Below are positions 1 through 6,633 of a DNA stretch of 8,795 nt, piece by piece. The stretch is from positions 1 to 8,795 of the forward strand of contig CAADSP010000080.1 in assembly GCA_900751755.1 (NCBI GenBank). The letters are read 5' to 3'. The notes below the pieces were generated by a model. The model made no database searches. It was not told where the DNA came from and was given only the letters and a program-made list of their open reading frames with translations. Origin of the DNA: an uncultured Collinsella sp. Its GTDB lineage: Bacteria > Actinomycetota > Coriobacteriia > Coriobacteriales > Coriobacteriaceae. Every line of letters starts with the position of its first letter. Position 1 is the stretch's first letter. Position numbers and translations under genes: made by a program.

Positions 1-542
1 GGATCAGTGGCTCCTTCGGGCGCCCCGTGGGCTCCCTCTACCCCATGAGCGTGCTCAACGGCCGCCGCGCCCGCTCGAGCTTTACCGGCATCACCTTTGC
101 CGGCGCCGGTCAAAACCTCGACACCGGCTGCAAGGTCGTGCTCAACGCACCCGATACCTCGGCAACCGTCGAGACCAAGGGCATCTCTAAGAGCGGCGGT
201 ATCCAGACCTTCCGCAGCTCCATCGTGGCCACGCCCAAGGCCGAGGGTTCCAAGGCAACCGTGAGCTGTCAGTCGCTCATGCTCGACGACCAGAGCCGCT
301 CCGATACCATCCCCGCCATGGACATCCGCGCCAAGAATGTCGACATCGGCCACGAGGCCACCATCGGCCGTATCGGCGACGATAAGGTGTTCTACCTGAT
401 GAGCCGCGGTATCTCGGAGGAAGAAGCCCGCACCATGATCGTCAACGGCTTTGCCAACCCGGTCTCCAAGGAGCTGCCGCTGGAGTACGCCGTCGAGATG
501 AACAACCTGATCAAGCTCGAGATGGAAGGAGCGATCGGATAA
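1..542 (+). CDS. sufB: SufB, Fe-S cluster assembly scaffold subunit (partial, C-terminal part)
   Basis: The 5' end is cut off by the window; the reading frame is open from base 3, and about 179 residues of a protein usually near 470 residues are present. SufB forms the SufBC2D complex in the cytoplasm, on which nascent Fe-S clusters are built with sulfur from SufS. Visible family marks are a cysteine in the motif VSCQSLMLDD (codon 267-269), matching the catalytic Cys405 region of E. coli SufB, and the HEATIGRIGDD motif, whose Glu (codon 354-356) matches the conserved Glu near 434. The motifs GISEEEARTMIVNGF and ELPLEYAVEMNNL are the usual SufB tail. The stop TAA shares its last base with the ATG of sufD (TAATG), so the two are translationally coupled. 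SufC is expected upstream, outside the window. No truncation is seen apart from the window edge. Confidence 0.96.
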   Translation, partial: ISGSFGRPVGSLYPMSVLNGRRARSSFTGITFAGAGQNLDTGCKVVLNAPDTSATVETKGISKSGGIQTFRSSIVATPKAEGSKATVSCQSLMLDDQSRSDTIPAMDIRAKNVDIGHEATIGRIGDDKVFYLMSRGISEEEARTMIVNGFANPVSKELPLEYAVEMNNLIKLEMEGAIG

Positions 543-1813
543 TGAAACAGACCACGAACACCGCTGCTACCACCCTTGAGCAGGTCAATGCGATGCCGGC
601 TGCCACTTGGGGTTGGCTCAAGATGAACCAGACCAAGCTCGAGCTCTCTGACGAGCTTGCCGCCGCTCCCGCCGAGGCCGTTGAGGTTGAGGGCTTGGAA
701 GAGCAGTTTGCTGGCACGGCCGACGCGTTCGACGCCGCCATGGACGCCATGGCCGAGCGCTTCCCCGAGCGCCGCGCCTCCGCCCCTGGCGATGCCGCCG
801 ACCGCGCCCGCATCACGCCCGAGACCGAGCTTGACGTGCCCGCCACCTCCATCTACCAGGCCGGTGCCATCAAGCTCGAGGAGGAGCTCTCCCCTGCTGA
901 AGCCTTCGAGACCGGCATGGGCGAGGCTGCCTACACCTACTTGGCCGACCACGCCACCAAGCGCATCGTCATCGATGTGCCCGCATACCAGCACGCCACG
1001 GTTACCGTGCGCGTGAGTGGCGTCGACACTGCCGCGGCCATCGCCGCCATCGATGTCGTCGCCCGTCCGCAGGCAACGCTCGACCTGCGCATAGCCCTGG
1101 ACTCCCCCGTTGCCGGCCAAGGCGTCGTGGGCTCCGTGCTACGCGTGTGCGCCCACGAGTACGCCACCGTCAACGTGACCTGCACGCAGACGCTCGACGA
1201 TAGCTGGATCGCGCTCGACGACACCGGCCTGTTCCTGGACGAGGGCGCGCGCATCAACGTGCAGCACACCGTCCTGGGTGCCGGCGCCAGCGCCACCGGC
1301 CTTGCCGGCGACCTGCTGGGCGATACCGCCAAGGTCACCATCGATACTGACTACCTGGGCGCCCGCGAGCAGGTGCGCGACTTTAACTACGAGCTGCGCC
1401 ACCGCGGTCGCAAGACCGAGTGCGAGATCGACGCCAACGGCGTGCTGACCGGTACGTCCAAGAAGGTCTACCGCGGCACCATCGACCTCGTGCACGGCTG
1501 CAAGGGTGCCGTCGGCACCGAGCGCGAAACCGTGCTGTTGGCCAACAAGGGCGTCGACAACAAGACCGTCCCCGTCATTCTCTGCGACGAGGACGACGTT
1601 GCCGGCAACCACGGCGCCACCATCGGTCACGTCCGCGACGAGCAACTGTTCTACCTCGCCTGCCGAGGCCTTGACCAAAACGCCGCCGAGGACCTGTTCA
1701 TCCGCGCCAAGCTGGAGGACGCCGCGCTTTCCGCGACCGACGAGCGCACCCGCGCCGCCGTCGTCCGCCTGGGCAACAACCTGATCGACAACTTTGAAGA
1801 GGAGCTCGCATGA
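542..1813 (+). CDS. sufD: SufD, Fe-S cluster assembly scaffold subunit
   Basis: A 423-residue protein, normal length for SufD, which pairs with SufB and SufC in the SufBC2D scaffold and is thought to help iron entry. The N-terminal region has the typical MPAATWGWLKMNQTKLEL element (residues 18-35). A variable, acidic and Ala-rich stretch follows to about residue 135, then the beta-helix core. The C-terminal motif GNHGATIGHVRDEQLFYLAC places His357 where E. coli SufD has the functionally important His360. SufB and SufD are paralogues, and this motif mirrors HEATIGRIGDDKVFYL of the SufB upstream. The start is set by the TAATG overlap with sufB and a GGAAGGAG ribosome site (524-531) ten bases upstream. 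The stop overlaps the sufS start (ATGA). Second gene of the visible operon. Confidence 0.95.
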   Translation: MKQTTNTAATTLEQVNAMPAATWGWLKMNQTKLELSDELAAAPAEAVEVEGLEEQFAGTADAFDAAMDAMAERFPERRASAPGDAADRARITPETELDVPATSIYQAGAIKLEEELSPAEAFETGMGEAAYTYLADHATKRIVIDVPAYQHATVTVRVSGVDTAAAIAAIDVVARPQATLDLRIALDSPVAGQGVVGSVLRVCAHEYATVNVTCTQTLDDSWIALDDTGLFLDEGARINVQHTVLGAGASATGLAGDLLGDTAKVTIDTDYLGAREQVRDFNYELRHRGRKTECEIDANGVLTGTSKKVYRGTIDLVHGCKGAVGTERETVLLANKGVDNKTVPVILCDEDDVAGNHGATIGHVRDEQLFYLACRGLDQNAAEDLFIRAKLEDAALSATDERTRAAVVRLGNNLIDNFEEELA

Positions 1814-3135
1814 TCGACACCGAGCACGTTAAATGCGACACCTGTACCGCACCGGAGCCTATGGAGCTCGACGCCAGCGACGAGGCCTCGCGCGGCTGGC
1901 CTACCGTCGACATCGAGACCAATCCCTACAAGGCACAATTCCCGCTTTTCCAGCAGCACCCCGAGATCGCCTTCCTCGATAGTGCCGCCACCGCGCAGCG
2001 CCCCGCCTGTGTGCTCGACGCCGAGCGCGATTTCTACCAGCGCATGAACGCCAACCCGCTGCGCGGCCTGTACTCATTGTCCGTCGAGGCCACCGATGCC
2101 ATCGCCAAGGTCCGCCAGCAGATTGCCGACCTCATCGGCGCCGCCCAGGCCAATGAGGTCGTCTTCACCCGCAACACCAGCGAGTCGCTCAACCTGGTCG
2201 CCAAGAGCTTTGCGCCCACGGTGTTGAAGCCCGGCGACGAGGTCGTCATCACTATCATGGAGCACCACTCCAACCTAATCCCGTGGCAGCAGGTCTGCCG
2301 CGAGACCGGCGCCAAGCTCGTCTACCTCTATCCCACCAAGACCGGCCAGCTCACCACCGAGGAGGTTCTGGCCAAGGTGGGTCCCAAGACCAAGATTCTG
2401 GCCGTGGGTCAGGTCTCCAACGTGCTGGGCGTCGAGAACCCGGTCAAGAATCTCGGCAAGCTCGTGCACAAGTACGGTGGCTACCTGGTCGTCGACGGCG
2501 CACAGTCGCTGCCGCACATGCCGGTCGATGTGGGCGACCTGGGAGCCGACTTCTTTGCCTTTAGCGCGCACAAGGCCATGGGCCCCATGGGCATCGGCGT
2601 GCTGTGGGGCAAGATGGACCTGCTCAACGCCATGCCTCCCATGCTCACCGGTGGCGAGATGATCGATTCGGTCACCGAGCAGGACGCCGTCTGGGCGCCC
2701 GTCCCCGAGAAGTTCGAGGCCGGCACGCAGGACGCCGCCGGCATCTTCGCCACGGGTGCGGCGCTTGATTACCTGGTCAACACGGTGGGTTACGAGAACA
2801 TTCAGACCCGCGAGCAGGCACTCGTCCACTACCTGATGGGCGAGCTCATGCAGCTCGACTTTGTCCAGATCATCGGCTCCATCTATTGGGACAACCACCA
2901 CGGCGTCGTGAGCTTTAACGTCAAGGGCATCCACCCGCACGACGTCGCGAGCATCATGGACATGGACGGCGTCTGCATCCGCGCCGGCCACCACTGCGCG
3001 CAGCCGCTGCTCACCTGGCTGGGTGTCGAAAACCTTGCCTGCTGCCGCGCCAGCGTGGCCTTCTACAACGACAAGGCCGACATCGACAAGTTCATCGCCG
3101 GCCTGCATCACGTTTGGAGCACGTTCAATGGGTAA
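1810..3135 (+). CDS. sufS: SufS, PLP-dependent group II cysteine desulfurase
   Basis: Takes sulfur from L-cysteine as a persulfide, releasing alanine, and passes it to SufU and then the SufB scaffold. The protein has 441 residues, longer than the usual 405-420 because of an N-terminal extension of about 35 residues before the family start at NPYKAQFPLFQ. Seen in order: EHHSNLIPWQ (151-160, cofactor-site His), VVDGAQSLPH (Asp229 pairs with the PLP ring nitrogen), FSAHK (Lys255, Schiff-base lysine) and RAGHHCAQP (Cys396, the persulfide cysteine on its loop, close to the His pair). The extension carries Cys9 and Cys12 in a CDTC motif, which is not part of the standard fold. The start ATG overlaps the sufD stop in ATGA, and GAGGAG (1799-1804) lies five bases upstream, so the extension appears to be really translated. 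The gene overlaps sufU by eight bases. Confidence 0.96.
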   Translation: MIDTEHVKCDTCTAPEPMELDASDEASRGWPTVDIETNPYKAQFPLFQQHPEIAFLDSAATAQRPACVLDAERDFYQRMNANPLRGLYSLSVEATDAIAKVRQQIADLIGAAQANEVVFTRNTSESLNLVAKSFAPTVLKPGDEVVITIMEHHSNLIPWQQVCRETGAKLVYLYPTKTGQLTTEEVLAKVGPKTKILAVGQVSNVLGVENPVKNLGKLVHKYGGYLVVDGAQSLPHMPVDVGDLGADFFAFSAHKAMGPMGIGVLWGKMDLLNAMPPMLTGGEMIDSVTEQDAVWAPVPEKFEAGTQDAAGIFATGAALDYLVNTVGYENIQTREQALVHYLMGELMQLDFVQIIGSIYWDNHHGVVSFNVKGIHPHDVASIMDMDGVCIRAGHHCAQPLLTWLGVENLACCRASVAFYNDKADIDKFIAGLHHVWSTFNG

Positions 3136-3562
3136 TCTGTACACCTCCACCACATTTATGGAGCACAACTCGCACCCCGACTATAAATACGAGATGGATG
3201 CTCCCACGCACGAGCACGACGGCATCAACCCCAGCTGCGGCGACGAGCTCACCTTGCAGCTGCGCGTCGAGAACGGCGTGATCGAGGAGGCCTCCTTTAC
3301 CGGCCACGGCTGCGCCATCAGTCAGGCCAGTGCCGACATCATGGCCGACCTCATCACCGGCGAGACCGTCGAGGAAGCTCACCGCCTGGCAGAGCTCTTC
3401 CTCGCCATGATCCGCGGCGAGCAGCTCTCCGAGGAGGACCTGGAAGACCTGGACGAAGCCGCCCAGCTCCAGGACATCTCGCACATGCCCGCCCGCGTCA
3501 AATGCGCCGAGCTCGCCTGGCGCACCCTCGACGGCATGCTCGAGGGGCAAAATATTCAGTAG
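3128..3562 (+). CDS. sufU: SufU, zinc-dependent sulfurtransferase / Fe-S assembly protein
   Basis: A 144-residue member of the IscU/NifU_N fold of the SufU type. In Gram-positive bacteria SufU is known to accept persulfide from SufS by swapping a zinc ligand, relaying sulfur to SufBCD. All four zinc ligands of the family are present: Cys37 and Asp39 in NPSCGDEL, Cys62 in GHGCAISQAS, and Cys126 in ARVKCAELAW. The insertion between the second and third cysteines (acidic stretch 97-112, EEDLEDLDE) is also typical of SufU and absent from true IscU. I choose the ATG at 3128, inside the end of sufS (eight-base overlap), with GGAG at 3116-3119. The same frame stays open further upstream inside sufS but with no family similarity. 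An ATG at 3158 (residue 11) is a possible alternative. Last gene of the operon; a terminator follows. Confidence 0.95.
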   Translation: MGNLYTSTTFMEHNSHPDYKYEMDAPTHEHDGINPSCGDELTLQLRVENGVIEEASFTGHGCAISQASADIMADLITGETVEEAHRLAELFLAMIRGEQLSEEDLEDLDEAAQLQDISHMPARVKCAELAWRTLDGMLEGQNIQ

Positions 3563-3572
3563 TACTTGTCCT

Positions 3573-3586
3573 AAATCTTAAGATTT
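3573..3586. repeat. 14-bp perfect palindrome after sufU
   Basis: AAATCTTAAGATTT is a perfect inverted repeat nine bases after the sufU stop codon, AT-rich in a GC-rich region, followed by two more T. It is too weak to act alone as a terminator. It may be a protein-binding site, or it may assist the stronger hairpin just downstream. Confidence 0.5.
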
Positions 3587-3590
3587 TTGT

Positions 3591-3632
3591 TGGCCGAATC
3601 GCTTGACAAGAGTGGTTCGGCCATTTTCTATT
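3591..3632 (+). terminator. Intrinsic terminator of the suf operon
   Basis: The arms TGGCCGAA (3591-3598) and TTCGGCCA (3616-3623) pair perfectly. The stem can be extended inward by C-G, T-A and wobble pairs to a small GACAA loop, and TTTTCTATT follows. The orientation is for + strand transcripts. On the minus strand the same hairpin is followed by an A-rich stretch, so it does not serve the convergent gene. The tail overlaps the stop codon (3628-3630) of that gene. Confidence 0.88.
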
Positions 3633-4437
3633 CCGAGAGCTCAGCCTGAGCCTTCACCCGCGCATAAGCGCGCACGATACGAGATACGGTACTCTTGCTG
3701 ATTCCCGTATACCGTTCGATCTCGCGCACCGTGTAGCCACCATCGTGCAGAGCGAAAATGATTCTGTCTCGCTGCGAGGGCGCAACGGTCTTGAGTCCGT
3801 TGAGCGGCACGCCCAGGCTCTTCGCCATCTTGTCGGCAAAGGCGTGGCGTTCCCACTCCGTCTCTTTCATATCGCCCAGCGCTGGCTCGCCGCCGTCGGG
3901 CGTCGAAAGCGAATGGGTAATAAAGCCCTCGGCAGAACCAAAAAGCTCAAGCACGCAAGAAGGATCAGAAAATCCCCTCGCGGCATCGGCCGCATCACAG
4001 TCGTAAGAGCGCAGATGTTCCGCAAAGCTGCTCCAGGGATAACGCTCGATTAGGCTAACGCCCACCTCCTGCGGATCGGCGTGTACGGAGCGAATAGCCT
4101 CCATCACCTGCCAATCGGTATCGAGCGAACGCCGGTCAAAACGGTTCTGGAACAGATGGCCCGTGCGCCCCGTGCGTTTATTGAACCGCCGCGCGTACGT
4201 CAAAAGCAGCCGGTGCATCGCCGCGCTCATCGCGTCCTCGTAATCTGCAAGCACCAGACGCACGTGATTGCCCATAAGACACCAGGCGATAACCGTCACG
4301 CCCGCCTTGCGGCAGCACTCACGCATCAGCTCCAAAAACTCCCACCGGTCGTCATCGCCCTCAAAGATGAGCTGCTTGCCCGTACCGCGGGCACAGACAT
4401 GGTAAAAGCCGGTAACCGTTCTCCAAACGCGCTGCAT
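3628..4437 (-). CDS. Y1/REP-associated-transposase-like protein with C-terminal HTH, active site degenerate
   Basis: A 269-residue protein of the Y1_Tnp (IS200/RAYT) family. Family marks are FYHVCARGTGKQLIF (11-25), VIAWCLMGNH (49-58), the GRTGHLFQNRF block (90-100) and the helix that normally carries the nucleophilic tyrosine (108-122). Active family members use a His-hydrophobic-His pair to bind metal and a tyrosine to cut single-stranded DNA. Here the pair reads His58-Val59-Arg60 (second His lost, codon CGT), and the usual RYIHxNP motif reads R116-SVHADP, with Ser117 (codon TCC) in place of Tyr. Cleavage chemistry is therefore unlikely. The C-terminus (about 222-258) holds a clear helix-turn-helix, GGYTVREIERYTGISKSTVS. 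I prefer the ATG at 4437 because GAAGGGAG lies five bases upstream and the family starts there; the frame is open to 4650 but without similarity. No IS ends or target duplications are visible. Possibly a domesticated DNA-binding protein (inference). Confidence 0.85.
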   Translation of the reverse strand: MQRVWRTVTGFYHVCARGTGKQLIFEGDDDRWEFLELMRECCRKAGVTVIAWCLMGNHVRLVLADYEDAMSAAMHRLLLTYARRFNKRTGRTGHLFQNRFDRRSLDTDWQVMEAIRSVHADPQEVGVSLIERYPWSSFAEHLRSYDCDAADAARGFSDPSCVLELFGSAEGFITHSLSTPDGGEPALGDMKETEWERHAFADKMAKSLGVPLNGLKTVAPSQRDRIIFALHDGGYTVREIERYTGISKSTVSRIVRAYARVKAQAELSE

Positions 4438-4661
4438 GGCGCTCCCTTCGCCGGGATCTGCTTGCCATCCAATACAGCACGATTGAAGCGTGCCATCAAA
4501 ACATTCACGCAAAACAATACACTCGCGCGGCCAAAGGCAGTAATCAGGCGGCGAACGGCATCGTTGCAACAGGTCAACCCCCGCAATGCTTACAAGAGCT
4601 GACCAATAGCTTGCCCAAGACGGACCCCCTCTACGGAAGTTCACGACCACAGAACATAGAG

Positions 4662-4675
4662 TTGAACCGTTTCAA
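4662..4675. promoter_or_regulatory. Palindrome, candidate operator
   Basis: TTGAACCGTTTCAA is a 14-bp inverted repeat (TTGAA / TTCAA arms) with one mismatched pair near the centre, in the AT-rich middle of the divergent intergenic region. The form resembles operators for dimeric helix-turn-helix regulators. It could control either neighbour. Function is inferred only from symmetry and position. Confidence 0.4.
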
Positions 4676-4717
4676 TTAAAACTTCCGGACTTCTCGCTAC
4701 GAAAACTGAGCCGTTCG

Positions 4718-4747
4718 CCGAATATTCCGTGCATTTCGCGGTATTAT
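4718..4747 (+). promoter_or_regulatory. Probable promoter of the scaffold/GGGtGRT operon with overlapping palindrome
   Basis: TATTAT (4742-4747) is a good -10 hexamer, followed by AGGGGCTG, where transcription could start near 4754. The -35 position at a 17-base spacing (4719-4724, CGAATA) matches the consensus poorly. It lies inside a 12-bp palindrome CCGAATATTCCG (4718-4729, core GAATATTC, one mismatched pair). A weak -35 covered by a palindrome suggests a regulator-dependent promoter, but this is inference. Confidence 0.45.
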
Positions 4748-4840
4748 AGGGGCTGCATGTCATGTCCCTTTCGAAGGGTCGCCCGGCAATCGCCAGCCAC
4801 GGCCCCCAGACGGGACGCCAACACGATAGAGAGGAGAGGC

Positions 4841-5575
4841 ATGCAGTACTCACAGGAAGTGGAGAACATGTGCCCCGTTGCCAAGGGTGCATACCACGGC
4901 CCCGCACCCATCCCCGAGGAGGGCAAGTGGGTCCAGGCTAAGGAGATTTCCGACATCTCCGGTCTTACGCACGGTGTGGGTTGGTGCGCACCTCAGCAGG
5001 GCGCCTGCAAGCTCACGCTGAACGTCAAGGACGGCATCATCGAGGAGGCCCTCGTTGAGACCATCGGCTGCTCGGGCATGACCCACTCTGCCGCCATGGC
5101 TTCCGAGATCCTTCCCGGTAAGACCATCCTCGAGGCCCTCAACACCGACCTCGTCTGCGACGCCATCAACGTTGCTATGCGCGAGATCTTCCTGCAGATC
5201 GTTTACGGCCGCAGCCAGACCGCGTTCTCCGAGGGCGGCCTGCCCGTGGGCGCCTCCCTCGACGACCTCGGCAAGGGCCTTCGCTCTCAGGTCGGCACCA
5301 TGTTCGGCACCAAGGCCAAGGGCGCTCGTTACCTCGAGCTCGCTCAGGGCTACGTCACCCGCATGGCTCTCAACGACAAGAACGAGATCATCGCGTTCGA
5401 GTTCCTGAACCTCGGCAAGTTCACCGACGCCGTCAAGGCCGGCAAGACCCCCGAGGAGGCCATCGCTGGCGCTATGGGCCACTATGGTCAGTGGGAGAAC
5501 GCTGCCAAGTACATCGACCCGCGCACCGACGAGGAGACTCACTCCGTCGCCAGCGTGTTCCCGGTTCACGAGTAG
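4841..5575 (+). CDS. NifU/IscU-like Fe-S cluster assembly scaffold protein, partner of GGGtGRT protein
   Basis: A 244-residue cytoplasmic protein with a NifU_N/IscU-type core at about residues 40-125. The core aligns by eye with SufU in this same window: LTLNVKDGIIEEALVETIGC here against LTLQLRVENGVIEEASFTGH in SufU, then GCSGMTHSAAMASEIL against GCAISQASADIMADLI. Cysteines are Cys11, Cys49 and Cys56 (WCAPQQGAC), Cys77 (GCSG) and Cys106. Cys56 and Cys77 match the first two scaffold cysteines of IscU; the Asp after the first and the late third cysteine of SufU are absent. Residues 125-244 form an extra domain not found in SufU. GAGGAGA lies just upstream of the ATG at 4841, which fixes the start over an earlier one at 4757. 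It sits 18 bases before the GGGtGRT gene, with which this family is usually paired. Codons are strongly biased, suggesting high expression. The exact role is unknown. Confidence 0.88.
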   Translation: MQYSQEVENMCPVAKGAYHGPAPIPEEGKWVQAKEISDISGLTHGVGWCAPQQGACKLTLNVKDGIIEEALVETIGCSGMTHSAAMASEILPGKTILEALNTDLVCDAINVAMREIFLQIVYGRSQTAFSEGGLPVGASLDDLGKGLRSQVGTMFGTKAKGARYLELAQGYVTRMALNDKNEIIAFEFLNLGKFTDAVKAGKTPEEAIAGAMGHYGQWENAAKYIDPRTDEETHSVASVFPVHE

Positions 5576-5593
5576 AAAGGGAGGGAAATAACT

Positions 5594-6598
5594 ATGACTG
5601 TTACGTTCGAAGGTTACGAGCGCCGCGCTGACAAGATCAACAAGTGCCTCGCCGACAACGGCATCGCCTCCCTCGAGGAAGCTCTGCAGATCTGCACCGA
5701 CAAGGGCTTCAACCCGCGTGAGATCGTCAACAACACCCAGTCCATCGCCTTCCAGAACGCCGAGTGGGCCTACACCCTCGGTTGCGCTCTCGCTGTCAAG
5801 CGTGGCGCCAAGTCCGCTTCTGAGGCTGCCGCTATCATCGGCGAGGGCATCCAGGCCTTCACCGTTCCCGGCTCCGTCGCCGAGGACCGCAAGGTCGGTC
5901 TGGGCCACGGCAACCTGGGCGCTATGCTACTCTCCGACGACACCGAGTGCTTCGCCTTCCTGGCCGGTCACGAGTCCTTCGCTGCCGCTGAGGGTGCTAT
6001 CGGCCTGGCTCTGAACGCCAACAAGGCTCGCAAGAAGCCGCTGCGCGTCATCCTCAACGGTCTGGGCAAGGACGCTGCTCAGATCATCGCCCGCATCAAC
6101 GGCTTCACCTACGTGAAGACCCAGTTCGACTACTTCACGGGCGAGCTCAAGGTCGTCGAGACCATCCCCTACTCCGATGGTCCCCGCGCCGCCGTCAACT
6201 GCTACGGCGCCGACGACGTCCGCGAGGGCGTTGCCATCATGTGGCACGAGAACGTCGACATCTCGATCACCGGTAACTCCACCAACCCCACGCGCTTCCA
6301 GCACCCCGTCGCTGGCACCTACAAGAAGGAGCGCCTCGAGGCTGGCAAGAAGTACTTCTCTGTCGCTTCTGGTGGCGGCACTGGCCGTACCCTGCACCCG
6401 GACAACATGGGCGCCGGCCCTGCCTCTTACGGCATGACCGACACCATGGGCCGTATGCACTCCGACGCCCAGTTCGCCGGTTCTTCCTCCGTGCCTGCGC
6501 ACGTCGACATGATGGGTCTCATCGGCATGGGCAACAACCCCATGGTCGGTGCCACCGTCGCCTGCGCTGTCGCCGTCGAGGAGGCCCTCAAGGCCTAA
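5594..6598 (+). CDS. GGGtGRT family protein (function unknown)
   Basis: A 334-residue protein carrying the signature GGGTGRT at residues 260-266 that names this family; from memory it is Pfam PF14057, without an assigned function. The C-terminal half is rich in glycine and methionine loops: NMGAGPASYGMTDTMGRMHS, then MMGLIGMGNNPMVGA. Cysteines are at 18, 34, 64, 119, 203 and 324, so metal or cluster binding is possible. No signal peptide or membrane segment is seen, and the glycine-rich motif could bind a nucleotide or phosphate; both points are inference. It begins 18 bases after the NifU-like scaffold gene with a strong AAAGGGAGG ribosome site and ends shortly before a strong terminator, so the two genes form a two-gene operon. 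Codon use is highly biased (AAG, AAC, ATC, GAG, CGC/CGT), like that of abundant proteins. Length fits the family and the gene looks intact. Confidence 0.9.
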   Translation: MTVTFEGYERRADKINKCLADNGIASLEEALQICTDKGFNPREIVNNTQSIAFQNAEWAYTLGCALAVKRGAKSASEAAAIIGEGIQAFTVPGSVAEDRKVGLGHGNLGAMLLSDDTECFAFLAGHESFAAAEGAIGLALNANKARKKPLRVILNGLGKDAAQIIARINGFTYVKTQFDYFTGELKVVETIPYSDGPRAAVNCYGADDVREGVAIMWHENVDISITGNSTNPTRFQHPVAGTYKKERLEAGKKYFSVASGGGTGRTLHPDNMGAGPASYGMTDTMGRMHSDAQFAGSSSVPAHVDMMGLIGMGNNPMVGATVACAVAVEEALKA

Positions 6599-6613
6599 TC
6601 GCGCTTGCGCGAT
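6598..6613 (+). repeat. Short hairpin at the GGGtGRT stop codon
   Basis: ATCGCGCTTGCGCGAT is a perfect inverted repeat (six-pair stem, CTTG loop) that begins at the last base of the TAA stop codon. It has no T tail. It may protect the 3' end of the mRNA, or it may simply precede the true terminator. Confidence 0.45.
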
Positions 6614-6633
6614 GCTCATATAGTTGAGCTTTG

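Larger units (their letters stand above)
4438..4840. other. Gene-free intergenic region between divergent genes
   Basis: About 400 bases separate the RAYT-like gene (read leftward) from the scaffold operon (read rightward). I see no gene here. The open frames that cross it lack ribosome sites and family similarity; the longest on the minus strand starts with TTG. The left half holds the RAYT upstream region, including a 5-bp-stem hairpin (GCACG at 4477-4481, CGTGC at 4489-4493). The right half, from about 4650, is AT-richer and carries two palindromes, a TATTAT -10 candidate and a GC-rich leader of about 90 bases before the scaffold gene. Confidence 0.6.

Noticed and set aside
3023..3127. Longer start for sufU inside sufS.
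   Set aside because: The added residues are low-complexity Ser/Thr/Pro/Ala from the out-of-frame reading of sufS. SufU proteins start near the ATG at 3128, which has its own GGAG.
4326..4586. Minus-strand frame of 86 residues overlapping the RAYT-like gene.
   Set aside because: It begins with TTG, has no ribosome site, and most of it overlaps the better-supported gene in another frame.
4438..4650. Upstream extension of the RAYT-like frame (71 more residues).
   Set aside because: The extension has no family similarity and no ribosome site at its start. The ATG at 4437 has GAAGGGAG five bases upstream and matches the family N-terminus.
3628..4650. Complete IS200/IS605 insertion sequence.
   Set aside because: No terminal hairpins, second ORF (TnpB) or target-site features are visible at the gene borders, and the catalytic residues are missing.
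4749..4840. Known riboswitch in the leader of the scaffold operon.
   Set aside because: I looked for B12-box, FMN, TPP, SAM, glycine and fluoride signatures and recognised none. The hairpins are short and GC-rich composition alone can produce them.
4850..5908. Long minus-strand frame (352 residues) opposite the scaffold and GGGtGRT genes.
   Set aside because: It is a by-product of strong GC-rich codon bias on the coding strand; composition is Gly/Val/Leu/Asp-rich without family motifs. The same holds for 392-1120, 2275-3168, 5927-6769 and 6816-7616 on the minus strand.
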